Shown: piece after piece, positions 1 to 16,900 of the stretch
Layout of the letters: each line of letters begins with the position of its first letter
Position numbering within the stretch: position 1 is the first letter of the stretch
NCBI RefSeq assembly: GCF_002234675.1
Contig: NC_019876.2
Location: 13,141,245 to 13,205,244, forward strand
Length of the DNA stretch: 64,000 nt
Direction of reading: 5' to 3'
Source: Oryzias latipes
Taxonomy: Eukaryota > Chordata > Actinopteri > Beloniformes > Adrianichthyidae
Made by a program: the position numbers and the translations under genes
The notes under the pieces: model-generated
Told to the model about the DNA's origin: nothing
The model's input: the letters and a program-made list of their open reading frames with translations, nothing else
Databases searched by the model: none

Positions 1-42
1 TTTAAAACCATGGAAGTCATTCTGCTCTTAAGTGTTCATCAT

Positions 43-860
<818 letters not shown>

Positions 861-910
861 GTGTTTGGGAATCGGACTGATGACGTCAGTGCCTCACCGC
901 ACGTCACTGA
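861..910. repeat. 50-bp segment with full CRE palindrome, copy 1
   Basis: This block, containing TGACGTCA at 881-888 followed by an ACGTCACTG half site, is nearly identical to 40388-40437, about 39.5 kb away. Similarity stops abruptly on both sides. TGACGTCA is the palindromic CREB/ATF site; whether either copy is bound is unknown. Confidence 0.6.
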
Positions 911-2704
911 CTTAAACAATAACAGCAACAGATGTGCCGCAGCATTTTATTTGGACTTCTGAGAGTAATTTACTACATTAGAATAACAATAGAGTGATCT
1001 GAAAAAGATCTGAAAAATACCAAACTTCAAATAAAGAGAACATTTGAAGGATCTTTGGTGAATTTGTCATATAAACAATCTATTAAAATTATTTTTAAAA
1101 ATTGACCTAAATAATATTTTTATTTGATTTGTATTCTTGAACTTTTGGACTGTAGAGAAAACAGTTTTGACTTTGCCTAGCAGGTTTTTTTTTCTTTGCC
1201 CCAGATAACCCAGAATTTGTTTGGTTTTGTACAATTCCTTTTAAGGAATGTGATATGAATCAGCCTCTCATTGTGTTTTTGTTGCGTCTTTTTGTTAGTT
1301 CCCTGGAGTCTCAGGAATGAGTCAGACTGAAGAAGAACGAGGAGAGAATCTCTGACAGTTCGTAAAAAGAAAATCCGAAAAACCGATTTGTGCTGCAGAT
1401 TAAGGCTCTCAGGTAGATCCAGCCTGAAGTCTTAAAAAAGTTGTAAATCAAAGGTTGTTGGTTTCAGAGACTGGAATGTCTTTTTTTATCTTTATAGTAG
1501 TAAAACATCCACCTGACCTTCCCTGTGGTGAACATCCCACTCATTTGTTGACTCCCTTCAGGTGGACATCTTGTGAAATATAGATGATCTCTGGATGATA
1601 TCTCACTCATCAGCTGAGATTGAATGAAACAAAGAAAGAAACTTTGCAAATTTGTATTTTTGTTTTGTTTAAATTATATTTTGCAAAATATGGATTTAAA
1701 AATCACGTTCTATACCTTTATTTCAAAATTGGATTTGAAAATTCATTAGTAAATGTTAATAACCATATTTCTCTTTAAAAAAAGCAGCACCACAATTAAT
1801 CTATTATCAGAGCAGAGTCCAGTTATTTCTGTCTTTGAGAAATAAGCTTCATTTGATCTCTGTTTCTTCAAGGTTGCCATAGAAACGCCGACTCAGACAG
1901 ACTCGGACATCACACTCGGTCCAGTTCTCATATAGTCAATGAAATGTACATTTTCTTTTCAAAGATTTCTGACGTCAGCGATAGAATTCGGAAGCCTGAA
2001 GATTTCATTTGTATGCATACATTTGGACTTTTTAAAACTTCGTGTTCTGTCACCACCCCCTAGTGGTCTTTTGAGGAATTGCCACAAGGACAAACAAGCC
2101 TGACAGGAGTTAGAAACTAAAACATGATGTAAGGACACACCCCGTGGAGCCATTGTCAGCCCATCTGTCAATCAAGAGGCCACACACACCTGTCAGCAAA
2201 ATTTTACTCAAATATGGTAGTTAGCTCATAATTTATATAATTGACAATTGTATCTGTGTGGAGCCCCACGAAAATGCTGGATTGAGTCACTTTGTGCAAG
2301 CCATCTTGTGGTTAATTGGTGAACTGATCCGGCTCCAATTACTTTGGATTTTAAAGGGGTCTCAAACAGGAAGTCGTGGCATTGGTCCATGGATGCTCTC
2401 TTCCACGACCCTACAGCCCCGGAACTATGAACTTATCCATCCATGAACATCAAACAGAGCTGCACACCATCTGCTCTTGTTGAGCTGTTTTTATCATTTT
2501 TATTCTTGAGAAAGCAGAGACCAAACAATGAGGTTTGCCATTCATTTACAGATAAAAATCCACATTTTTATTATAAATCAGGAATGTTTAAAATGATAGC
2601 ATCTGGTTGGGAGTATAAAAACATCAAAAAGATGTCAAACAGAGGATAAAAAAAAATCACTGAATCACAGAGCGTTTCGGAGCAATCTAGTCGTGTTAAA
2701 GAAC
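911..2704. other. Gene-free A+T-rich interval with repeat fragments
   Basis: No coding exon was recognised. 1861-1943 ends with 'CCAGTTCTCATATAGTCAATG', the terminal signature of repeat family A. 2048-2093 carries, in antisense, a short motif (CAATTCCTCAAAAGACCACTAG) that recurs near 54614 and 63328. The rest is A+T-rich sequence with nothing I can name. Confidence 0.5.
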
Positions 2705-2710
2705 TTTATT
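2705..2710 (-). terminator. nagk polyadenylation signal AATAAA
   Basis: TTTATT on the plus strand reads AATAAA on the minus strand, about 27 bases after the nagk stop codon (TAG at 2737-2739). This would give a very short 3' UTR. Another AATAAA-like site lies farther downstream near 2566. Confidence 0.45.
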
Positions 2711-2736
2711 ACAGACCAGAATGGTTGGAAATGCCT

Positions 2737-5313
<2,577 letters not shown>

Positions 5314-5350
5314 GTCTCAGTTCCTGTTTTGGTCCGGTGAAAACTGCAAG

Positions 5351-5360
5351 TCTCGCGAGA
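5351..5360. promoter_or_regulatory. TCTCGCGAGA promoter palindrome upstream of nagk
   Basis: A perfect TCTCGCGAGA palindrome sits 38 bp upstream of the nagk ATG, on the far side of the very short first coding exon. This motif is known in vertebrate housekeeping CpG-type promoters and is bound by BANP (and is related to Kaiso/ZBTB33 sites). Its position fits a core promoter element setting transcription start for nagk. Confidence 0.6.
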
Positions 5361-6306
5361 ATTAACGCCGCCAATACCAAGTCATGACCAGTAGGTGGCA
5401 GCTATGAGCCACTCTACAATTTTCAGTGGGAAAATGCATCATTGCTGCCACTAAATCACGAACAACCAACAAAACACCTGATAAAACTAGAGTTGTTTAT
5501 ACAGGAATGAGTTATACACATAGACGAGCGACCACGTGATCAAATTAAAGACGCTTCTAACTTTAGAAAATAAAGTTAAAAAAATGACAGATTATTAGAA
5601 ATTAAAAAACAATAATGTAATATTTACTGTGATAAAGAAGGCTCTTCTGGAAGAACGTTTGCATAAATCTGCGTTTTTACCTTGAGTTTATTAAGATCTA
5701 CAGTAATGTCTTATTTGACAAGATCATCATGTCTACAAAAATAACTTAATTTGAATTAAAAAGTACATTCCTCTTCAATAATGGATGGAAGCGAGCAGGT
5801 CAGAGCTGAAATCAGAAAAGTTACACAAGAACTGCAGACAGAGCTGCATCAATACTACTGTAACAAACGCACCACCGGATGTCTACTTGCATGTCAAAAT
5901 AAGAGCACGTTCACTTTCCCCATATCATCTTAGTTACCTAAATTGTTAATTTTGTAAATCTGAGAAAATATCATATCCCTTTAAGAGCCTCTGGCTCTTA
6001 AAGTAAAAAACAAACAAACAAACAATTAAAACTGGAAATGGGTCTTTTTAAGGATAAACAGTTGTGGATATTAATACAGTTTGGTAGAAATTTGTCTTTT
6101 TGTTTCATTTGTTTTTTAATCGAAACAGGACAAGATATGTTTGACTGCTTATGCTTCCTTGGAGTCTTTTTCAACCTATATATATTTACAAATAGAATAA
6201 TACTATTTAGTAGAGTAGTTTAGTAGAGTAGATTTCTTTAAAGCTGTCACCTTTCCCCTGCATATTTAAGCTAGCATTTTAGTTATAACAACTCAATTAT
6301 GTCCGC

Positions 6307-6309
<3 letters not shown>

Positions 6310-6341
<32 letters not shown>
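6310..6341. repeat. (TA)n microsatellite
   Basis: Sixteen uninterrupted TA dinucleotides. Confidence 0.95.
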
Positions 6342-6343
<2 letters not shown>

Positions 6344-6749
6344 ACTTTTGTGATTATCCTTTAGACAATACAGATTGTGAAGTATTGCTGTATGGAAAGA
6401 CTAATCCGTGATTTAATTTGGGGTGTAACGTTTCATTTTAACAGCTATCCGATTCAAAGTCCATTTTGAATAATTTTGAACGATGTGATTCACTGACATA
6501 AAATCGATCCAGGACATCTCTAGCCAAAACTTGAACCTGTGTGACTCAGATAAATACCTGGTACTGGAACAGTTCAGGTGAAGTTTTTCTAGATTTTTGG
6601 GATTTCTTTCAAGATGATCAATTGAAAATAAAATGTGTGTACAAACAAGTCAACAAGAATTAATGGAAAATCCATTCACATTTTAGTTTCCTAAAGTTTA
6701 GTCCACTGTTGTTTTTCCACATCCAAATAATCCAAAGGGAACATGATTA

Positions 6750-6957
6750 GCCCTTGTGCTGTCCTATGGGGTCAAGATGGCCATTGACATGTTATCTCTA
6801 CCATGACAAAAGGTGAAAAAAGGTGGAGGAGATTTCATGTAATCAATGGACACCAGTGAAGATCACAAATCATTGAAGAAAAAAGTTCAGAGCACTGCTA
6901 GTGGGGTCCAGATGACCTCACTCCCAATGTCAAAGTGCCTAGGATAGCACAAGGGTT
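6750..6957. repeat. Family C short inverted-repeat element, copy 1
   Basis: The element begins CCCTTGTGCTGTCCTATGGG and ends CCTAGGATAGCACAAGGG, so the termini are inverted repeats of about 16 bp. It is about 208 bp long. Further copies of the same length lie at 23319-23527 and 37399-37606, with internal sequence about 90% alike by eye. There is no coding potential. It is probably a MITE. Confidence 0.7.
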
Positions 6958-7107
6958 ACAACATTCTACCACACTGTATGGTCATGTCTTTGCTATATAA
7001 AAGTGTTTCCACACATTGGCCTGTAATGATGGACTGATCAGTTTTTGCTGCTTTAATAAATGTGTTGTCTCTTCAGATGCACTTGGTCATTTTTACGTTA
7101 AATCCAA

Positions 7108-7130
7108 CCCCCCCCCCCCCCCCCCCCCCC
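7108..7130. repeat. Poly(C) run
   Basis: 23 consecutive C residues upstream of dok1. Length in such runs is prone to sequencing error. Confidence 0.9.
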
Positions 7131-7868
7131 AAATATTGATATAATTGACTTAATTCATTTTGAAAAGATTTTATAATGGTATAGGTTGATTTGATTAACC
7201 ATTGCCTCAGACAGATTTATCTGCTTGGATTTTTAGAGCATAAATCGATTCATCAATTAATTGTTGCAACCCTAGATTAAATTGAATTATTTTGGCATAT
7301 TTGAGTAAATTTTGAGCATTGGTAGTAATAAAAGGAAACAAAATCCTTTTAATGCTCATTTATTACAAGTATATAGGTACTTTCCATTCCATCCAGTGTA
7401 GTGGTACAAAGGAAAAACAAACAAACAAGACAGTATTTACAGGTTACCGCAGCCTAACAGGAAAATAGGCTTTTAATATGAAGGTGCAAACCGGATGTGT
7501 CTTGTGTATCATTTCCGCCTTTGCCGCTGGTCCATCCTCACAGGAGGAGTGAGGTTACAGACAGTCAAGAGGACCAGCCGACATCACTCGAACAGCGTAA
7601 AGTTCCTTCGGGACCGCCTCGCTGTCTGTTTGGACCGTCCACGGCCCAACATGACGATTCCGAACCCGCATTTGAACAACGACGCTTCAACGGCTGCTGG
7701 GCGAATGTAAAAAAAAAAAAAAAAAGCGGGGAAGTTACTTTTGGGGAGGGGGGTCAAAGGACAAAGTTACCCATAAAAAATAAATATAAAATAAAAGGTG
7801 AATTTTCGTCGAAGAAGGTCGCTTTTCTTCTGTGGAGGGGAGTGGGCTTCATCGTTTTTTTGGGGGGC

Positions 7869-7925
7869 ATGGACACCCACGTGAAGGAGGGACAACTTTA
7901 TGTGCAACACCAAAAGTTTGGAAAG
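7869..7925 (+). CDS. dok1: dok1 first coding exon
   Basis: This exon encodes 'MDTHVKEGQLYVQHQKFGK' and ends at a strong GTGAGT donor in phase 0. Human DOK1 begins MDGAVMEGPLFLQSQRFGTK, so the match covers the first beta strand of the PH domain. The ATG has G at -3 and G at +4. The open frame continues into the intron to 8096, which is read-through and not coding. Exon 2 starts in phase 0 at 19904 with 'KWKKNWFVLYP', completing the PH strand. Confidence 0.92.
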
Positions 7926-10900
7926 GTGAGTCCAGAGTTTTTTGCCCCCCTAAAGAACATAACAGAACTATCTATCAGGAACGGTTTTAATACTTCCGCA
8001 AACAAAATTCTCTGGGTAACGAAAGGCGCATTACCCATCCATGTCAATGTGTACTTTAGGAAAGATATGACACAAGCTGTGGTGAAAGTTGGATAAAGTC
8101 CTGCAGGCTGAGTGACAGCTCCATGTTCGATCAGTGAAGATGGAAACAAAGACATTCAACATATTATTTCCAAATAACAGTGACAAAAAAGAAGACGTTT
8201 GATTCATCATGTGGGTCAAAGTCCTGTGTTTGTGCAGATGGAGGAAGTTGTTTTGACTTTGCTCTGGTTTTGATGTTTATCTGATGGCTCAAGGACAAAA
8301 CCATCACTAGAATATAAATACACTTCAATGTTTGTGGTTTGGAGAAAGTTGCCACTTTTCTTTAAGCATGACTTTGCACAAAAAAAAAAAAGAAATGGCA
8401 ACAAATGAGTCACAATCAGTTAGAGCAATGTTAGTGCTGCAGCCAGCATGTTGTGTGCTTTGACACAGACGCGTTCCTGTCATAACGTGATGGTATCTTT
8501 GTGTGATTCTGTGTTTGCCCCAGCTGTGGGCATTCTCTGGTCTCGCTGCACAACTGGATCAGGCCTCAGTGACACTACGAGAAGCTGTGAGAGGGTCTTT
8601 GTTTGGACGTCTCTCGCTGGTCATATGACATGAGCCGACAAAACGCTTGTTTCCTGCTCTGAAACCAGCTCCTCGATGCACGCATCCGTGCCTCCAAATG
8701 CATCCTTCGAGGCCTTTCCATGCAGAGGGGAGTCGACACATTTATCTCTTGAAATAAAGTCGGAGGAGCCCTGAAGGCAGAAAATCTAAAAAAAAAAGCT
8801 TTTTAAAGTAGCTAAACAGGAAGCTTAAGAGCAACATGTGTTTGATGCACAAATTCTGCGGTCTTTAGATCTGTCAGTAAACACATGCTTATATATTTAT
8901 ATGTCTGGTTACCACATGCTCGGTTGGAAAAATGTGATTTAAAAAAAAAAGCTTCTTCTGCACGACCTGCAGCCTGTTGGATGACGTGTTACGGTTAGAC
9001 AGTTTACTACAATTGGTTAGCAGGTTAGCAGTTTTTGTTGTACAAGAAGCAACTGCAAAAATAAACAACAAAATTACAGGAAATACAAACAGATTTTTTT
9101 TTATTTTGGAAGTGACTATTTGCACGTATTTAAGGGGAGGTTAGATTCAGGGTTTACGGTAAGGATTAGGGTTAAAATACTCCGATCATCTTCTGATCTA
9201 TTGCAAAAGCGTCCCCCATGGGTCATGTAGTTATGATTGTGATGTTTTTAGCCAAAAAAATAAATAAAAACATGTCGTTTTCCAGGACATAGTTTCTGCA
9301 GAGCGGCAGGAGTTCGTTAGAAATTCACCTCTGAGTTGTGGACCGGACTGTTGGTGTGGAGTAACCCTTCCACCCCATCCCTATTGTTGAGAGTTTTCTA
9401 TTTACACCGTCTCCCACAAGTTTACAGCCCCTCGCATCCCCTCAAAAAAAGGCGAGCAATTTTGGAGTTTATCCAGCCGTACAGTTTGGAGCCAGATGTC
9501 AGTTCAGATGAGGAAAACAAAGACGTAGATCTATTTGTCTACAAGTGGATGCATCAGAATGGAGCGGAGCAGGGAGCTTGTGTCCCAACTAGAATATTTT
9601 TTTTCGTAACAAATACACTTTTTTGTTTTCATCTGCTCTTGATCTGCAACGATTTTCTTTATAAATGTCCTCCATTATCAGTAAAATGCCAAAAGAACAC
9701 GTTCAAAACACACTAGTCATTTAGTGCAATCGATGTTGTACAAACAGGAGCTGAAAATAGACAAAGAAAAAGCAAAAAAAGACTTTCTAATGGAATATTT
9801 TCTGATTATAAGAAAACCCCTGGTTTATTGTTGACTGGGTTTGGACAAAAATCTTATCTAAAGACAAAGGAGAATGGTTTCACATTGAGTCCCTCTCATC
9901 TTTTCAGTGCCTCAAGAGCTTTAGGGGCTTTAGAGACACACTTCTAGTTTCACTAAGGATGTTTTTTATCACACCTGATCAAATTGAGGTTTAAGAGAAA
10001 ACGTCAAACTGATGTCATGTAAAAATACTCTCCATATGCCCCACAGATGACCTCCGTCATCTTAACGGTACCAGCCCCATCTCTGGTTGACAGGACTAAG
10101 GCTGTGTCCAAATTCCTTCCCTACTCTCTATAACCTCTTATATATAAATATAGTGAAGAACCTGGCTTCAGTGCAGAGACAGGGACAGCAAGTGCAAAGA
10201 GTTCAGTGACCACAAAGTTCATCTTATGAAGCAAATGTTTGAAACGGTGGACTAAACACATCCGCAGGCTGGATGTAGGTATGAGAATGAGCTGAAAGAG
10301 AAGCTATGTAGACTTAAGAAGGACTATCTAGAGCCCTGGATTTGAACGGACACCGTGCTCACTAGTTAGTAGTTATTTATGCCAAATAAATGATGAAACC
10401 TTGCATGATTAAATCATTTATACAAAATGTTTTTCAAATGGCAAATCGTTCAAATGCAATGCATTGTGGTCTATATCCGTCAATTTAGTGAGCATCGATG
10501 CTCACTGTTTTTTTTCCCAAGTCCTGGATTTTGGGATAGTGGATTAGGACACCCCCACAAAATGCCCTTAACAGTGCAATAAGTAGTGATGGAATTCAGC
10601 CAAAGACGAAATGGAGATGAATGGATTATTGGTTTTGCGCAAAGTCTGGATTATTGTAGCAAACAAATGACAGTAAACATACCCCATTTTTAAGTTTTAA
10701 AGAGTCCTTTTTTCTTTCTTTTGGCGAAATAGTTTTGAAATAAAGTGAACCCAAAGCGGAACATTGCGGTAGAAAAAAAACCCCATTTAACATAAAAATA
10801 ATTCCATGACTTCAGTTTGTTAATGTTTGAATTCTTTTTTTTTTTTTTTTTTGGATCACATACTTTTCAGTTTGGGCTCTAAACTTGATCAGGTTTAGCA

Positions 10901-13900
10901 GAATTCATGAGATTATTAATTCATCCAAAGAATTTGTATTAATCCAGCAAACTAGAGTTTTGGTATTTGTAAATCCATAGAATGAATCTGCGACTGTATT
11001 TGAGCCCAAACTGCTTACTGAACTGTCAGTCAGAGTTGATCGTGTGATCAGCAGCTGATTGACCTTTGCAGCAGTTTTTTGCGACCGCGCATAAAAAAAT
11101 ACTTTGATCTAGTTTTTCTTACATTAAAGCTTAAACTTTTGACAAAAAATGAAGAAATATATTGTTGTATTTTATTTAGTCATAAAAGATGATTATATTT
11201 GAAGTGTTTAAGCACTTCTAAAAGGCCTCTTTGGTCTTATAAAGTTATTAGAGTGAAAACAAAAGTGAAATGCTGGAGCAGGCTGGTTGTTTTGCTTCTC
11301 CAGATGACATTTCCTCTCTCTATGAACTCTCATCTGATTCAGATGTGAAAGCTTGCACAGCATTGCATGATGGCGTGAAGGATTCAGTGAGACGTCGTGT
11401 CTGGGATTTGCAGCAGCCTGTGTCCGTCCCACATCTTATCACAGCGGAAGCTGCTGGGACTTGTAGGAGCTGCAGCAGCCTGCAGCTCCTTCAGGTCATG
11501 GTTGGCAGCTGTTTGCTGGGTAACAGTGGAGCTCCTGGATGTGCTGATGGGCTCTAATTGGCTTTTAAAAACCTCCCGTGTGGCGCGAGCTGGCACTCGA
11601 ACAGCAGGGGTGTGTGGTACTTAAGTGGAATTACATCAACCCTGCGGCTGCCGCATTTGAATGTAATGATGCGTGTTTGAATGTCTGCCTACTGGATTAA
11701 TGTCTTCTCGCGTCGGATCTGGAATTCTTCTGTTCTTTCATGATCTCCCCAGGTTATTTTTAATACCGTCAATGAGACAAGTGTGTAATCTTTAAAGAAC
11801 TACACTGATGACAGTGGTTTTTGGTTTTTATAACATGTAATTGTGGCATTTTGCTGAAGATTGAGAACACATGTTATGTTATGGTAGAAAATGAAGATTA
11901 AAATCACATTTTTTCTGTTATCAAACCATTGTGAATCAGAAGGAGACCAAAACATACATGGGCAAAAGACTGTGACGTAGAAAATACGCCGGGCGAGTCA
12001 CAAGCTCCATTCCCTTCTGACACACCCACTTGTAGACGACTAGATCCACGGAGTCTTTGTTTTCCTCATCTGAGCTGGCTTCTGGCGCAAAATTGAACGG
12101 CTGGATAGCTCCAATATTGCTTGCCATTTTTGTTGCACCAGTAATGTTAAGGTGGAAGTGTGAGGGGCTGTACACTAACAGAAGGGTGTGTAAACAGAGA
12201 TCTCTCAGCAACGGTAAGGAGAGCAAGGTCCCGCCCACAACTCAGAGGGGAATTTCTAATGAACTCCTGCTGCTCTGCAGAAACTACGTTCTAGAAAACG
12301 ACGATGCTTTTTAATTTGATCTAATTACAGCATAGTCGTAACTAAAAGACCACTGGAAACACTTTTAGAATATATCAAAAGATAATCAAAGTGGGACTTT
12401 AGGTCTTTGTTTTTGTGATACTGACATCAGCATCTTCCTTACCAAGTCAACCAAAATGTAGCATTCTTCAGTATCAAAGGGCCTATACAATTCTGTGCTT
12501 GAGCCTTTTATACCAAACAATATCCATGTATTTAATAATATATTACCTTTGACACACTTTAAATGAAAAATAAGTTATTTTCACAGTTCATTTTGCTACC
12601 CAGAAGTGGCTCTCGTGGGTGCCGCCCATTTCATGACATCATGACGGCGTTTCACTCACGAAACCAAACAACATCCAAACTTTTGCAAAGATGGAGGTGT
12701 ATATTGTGGATATAAAAGGACAGCATTTTTGCCGATTACCACTAGCTCCACGGAAAAAGTGGGTGTGTCTGTTGGCCTGGGGGGCGGAGTTAGCAGTGCA
12801 GACTCTTTCTGGAAGGGGCTGTTCTCACTTATCTATGTCACGATGCCCACTCGTTTTTGTGGATTGGGAGGTGCTGGTGCTCAGAAAAGGCTTCTAGAGG
12901 AATATCCAGAAATGTGTGTACAGATCAAAATACCACTTTGGGGTTTCTTTTTGTGAGGAATGAACATTGTAATACACTTCAGAGCTAAAAAAAAAAAAAA
13001 AAAGATTTTGCATGGTACAGGCCCTTTATACTCTGTACCTTAGTCCACAAGTTAACATGATCAAAACTGTCCCTTTGGCTAAAAATTCTCATGTTTATGA
13101 TCATGTTTATGGTCGTTCAATAGAAGGCTGACTGTAGAGTGTTCAGAAAAGGGTTTAAAAATACAGTGTCAGAAATAAGTATAAATGGACATTTCCTTGG
13201 TTTGCCTTTTATCTTCACACATCTACTCACACCTGTTATTTACAAGAAGATTTTTCATTCTTGAATAAAAATAGAGTTTCATATTAAATACCTGTTGACC
13301 ATACTCATTGACTCTTTTACTAGTTTCCACTCAGACTTTGTGGGGGCTCTTTACCGTTTTTATAATTAGAGTAGAAGTTTTTGGTGTCCCTGCTTTAGTG
13401 GACGGCAGCTTTTCTGTTTTTCTTTTATTTAAGTTTTGCTGTTTAGCTAGCTGTTATTATCGATAGTACTTTATTATTATCTTGTTTTTGGAGCATGGGA
13501 ACACAGTAATTTCACCATCGTGAGATCAAATAAAGTTCTATCCATCTAGTGGACTCCAGACAGTTTTCAAGAAGATTTACTTTACATCTAACCCCTTTTC
13601 ACAGATCGGCTTCAGTCAAGTTGTAGATGTGAAATTTTGGACTTATGTGACCTTTTCACTGTTAGTTTGAATGTTTTACAAAGGGCAGCTCTCAGCGGCT
13701 CTGCAGGCAACACAAAGTCCCCATAACTCTGCCAGAAACTTGATGATGGTACATAAACCGAACAATCAGGTTCGCAGCAGATAAAGCCATTATTGGAAAC
13801 TGGTCGGATCTTCAGCTATGGTCTGTGGTTTAGACATTGATCCCCATACCGGTCCATAGGACAGTTGGTACCAGAGGAAAGAAAAACCGTGACCTACATA

Positions 13901-16900
13901 TTTTATGTTTTATTTATAATCAGATTCTGAAGGACGTTTTATTTTGAAAACTACTAGATTCTCCCCACCATATCTGACTTGTGTCAAGTCGCTCGTTCAC
14001 ATGTCAAAAATCCATCCGCTACTTTCTTAAAGCAGCTGTGCAGATCGCTAGAGGCCAAGCTAGCAAAGTTAACAAAAAAACGTATTTGGAAAGTTTGTTT
14101 TCACAGTAAAGAGTCAGTGTAGAAACAGAAGAACCTTCCAGTTAAAAAAAAAGAAATCTGCATTTAAACCAGGACTCTTTACTCCAAGTTTGTATTTATT
14201 GTGACAGTTGTTCACACAGACCATAATAATAATAATGCAAAATATTCAGCAACCGGCTGTCTAATGTTACAAGGATGATGCTAATAAAGTAGCTTAAACA
14301 GTGGATTCATGTTTATGATTATATTTACAAAATAACAGTTTTAGTGACCATTTCTGTTTCTGTATTGATCCGTCGCACCCTAAAAGTCGGACGTGGCTGA
14401 AGTTGGCGTCTGTTTTTTTTTCTTTTTCTTTTACTTCCACTTTAACATTTATGTGTTAAGGGAAAATAAGATAAATAAAAGGAAAATAAATAAAGTTTAA
14501 AGCAGCTGCAGATATTTTACAGAGGATGAAGATAAACGTTACTCTCACAAGTTAAGGAAAATGGAAAAATAAAAAATCAGACACCCACTTCAGCCTCGTA
14601 CAGGCTGGTTCTTGAAAAGGTTATCGTACATTAAATCTGTGGTTGGGGACCACATGTTTCCCTCCTTTGGGCGGCTAGCATAAGCCATCTGAAGCAACCG
14701 TCCATAGAATCTTCTCTTGTGTTACGATTGTTACCGTCCTTGTAAAACTTGTGCTTCAACAGTCTATTAGGGTTGTATAAGAAGGGTGAAGCCAAAAAAA
14801 GCCATCAGAATGTACGAAACTTGGCTCCTCTGACCTTGTTTTTGCTGAACAGCCGCAGGGAAGGAAGCCCAGACTCCAAAGATGGCTTCCTCGCCTGTCC
14901 CTTAAAATGCTACATCCACTGTTTCCTACAGAGGATTGAGAATCTACACAACCACAACATCTGCTCCAGTGTCAAAACTGATCTGAATCCACACAAACAT
15001 GTCTCACAATCAAGTAATTCCTATAAATTGGAGTCGCGATTTAGCACAGATTGAGTTTTTCTATAAGGAGCAGATGTACCAAAGGCAAACTTTATATCTG
15101 TTTTCTGTTGACGATATTTCCCTCACATAGTTTAGCAGAGTTGCAGTTGGTTGTAAAATTGTTGATGTACGCATTTTTTGTTTTTACATTAATCTCTTCA
15201 CGCTCAATCATTCTAAAACTATATATCTGAAAGCCAAGAACGGTGCACTTTCTGTTAAAGACCAGCTAAAAGTTGACAAGAGGAACCAGTGACGGTTGAA
15301 CACTTTAGGTAGACGTTTAGCTAAATCACAAATTTGAGCTAGGTCGAACACAAATCTTAAAATAACAGTCAATCAAACAGTAAAAGTTGCGAGCATCGGC
15401 GCTGTCTGCAGCTCTGGTTAACCTATTTGCCCGTTCAGTATCGGATCTATATTCAGATGTGTTTATTGAAGCTGCATCTTTGGTTAGTTGACCCGATTGA
15501 GGAAATAAGTCTCTCGGTTTAGACATCTTTCCACTACACATGTAGCAACTCCGCTTTTCTATTTGCCCCAACAGCTTTTTCTCAGTTTCTCTCTGCAGCG
15601 GCGACTCTCGCATTGGTGAACGGCTGCAGTTGCGCTCCAACTGCTGCGGCGGCAGACGGAATACAGTCGCAGCCGTTTACTTTCGTAATACCATGAAAAT
15701 CAAGCCAATAGAAACCTGTGGAGCAGAAACGGGCTGGGCATGCAAATCCGGAGGTGTAATACCTCACTAATAACCAACGTAAAAGCTGCTGGAACTGTAA
15801 CATCATTGTGTTTCTGTTGTACCATTGATAAGGCAGTGCAAACAGGTGTGGAGAAAAAAAAAAATCAACAAGCGTCCTTCACTTAGTAAATTGTAATGTT
15901 AGCAGAGCATTGAGGAAGTTACTGGCTACGTCTCAGTCATCGTCTCTTTTGCATAATTTCCACTGGCTGTATTGGCTGCGAGTGCTTTGTTCCCTTATAT
16001 GGACCAGCTGTTTGACATGGGCAAACACACGGCACGACCAAACTGCAGCAAGCGTTTTGTCACACCTCCTTTTAGGTGCACAATGCAACTGGTTACTCAA
16101 CAGACGTGGCTGAGAAGTTTGCACGAGTGCAGGAGACCAGAAACATGTGTGTGTGTGAGTGTGTATGTGTGTGTGCTTGAGAGTGAGTGCGCAGAAGAAG
16201 GAAGCAAAAAGAATCCTGGGTAATGACAATGCCACACGTTTCCTGTCCTCTTTGGCAGTTAGTCGAGGCCTTTGAGTGTGTTCACGGATCTGCTGACTTA
16301 CGGTCCCTGAAATGACGAAGCTCTGCTACAAAGACACACGTTGTGTGTTTTTTTTTTTTTTGGTGAAGAGTTTGGGACCAGTCCTCCAAAGAGGGCAGAC
16401 AATACTGAATCTACCTCCAGGCTGCAGCTGTTTCAGCCCCATAATGCAAATGGTATAACTGTTCTATGTGACTAATCTCTTTGTTTTCATCCTGTGACCC
16501 ATAACTATGAAGTCAAACAACACCAGAACCTGACGCCGAACATTTCCGCTTTACAGTTCAAAAGCAGTCCCTAAATAAACTATCACGAGTTTGCTAAATA
16601 TGCTTCAAATGCGCAGCAAGAATATCTTTAAGCCCTCTTTGAACCGGGGACACACAGCTACACAAAGATGTTTGTCACATCCACAGGATGGGGTTTAGGG
16701 TCTCCAAATAAAGGAAAGTGAAGCTGCCAGAGGCCACATAGGCTCTTTTGTCTGCTTATTTTTAGCCGTGAACATCTGGGATACTGCACACCTGCGATAC
16801 TTCCCGTTGTTCAGTGTTGCTCGTCGTGGTTTTTCTTCTCCTAATTTAGGAGAAGAATATCATCAAGTCGGCGGTCACTTCCTCAAGCACTCATGGAACT

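Larger units (their letters stand above)
5361..7868. other. nagk-dok1 divergent intergenic region and dok1 5' UTR/promoter
   Basis: The two genes are head to head with start codons 2.55 kb apart. The interval holds a (TA)n tract at 6310-6341, a family C repeat at 6750-6957 and a run of 23 C at 7108-7130. From about 7485 the sequence becomes richer in G+C and includes an ETS-like ACCGGATGT at 7489-7497. That is a reasonable place for the dok1 promoter and 5' UTR, but no transcription start can be fixed from sequence alone. Confidence 0.4.

Noticed and set aside
7497..8096. 199-aa plus-strand ORF
   Set aside because: It only overlaps dok1 exon 1; the flanks are 5' UTR and intron read-through.
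9336..9716. 126-aa ORF that resembles ORFs at 11936-12238 and 40742-41122
   Set aside because: The similarity reflects shared family B repeat sequence in different frames, not a protein family.
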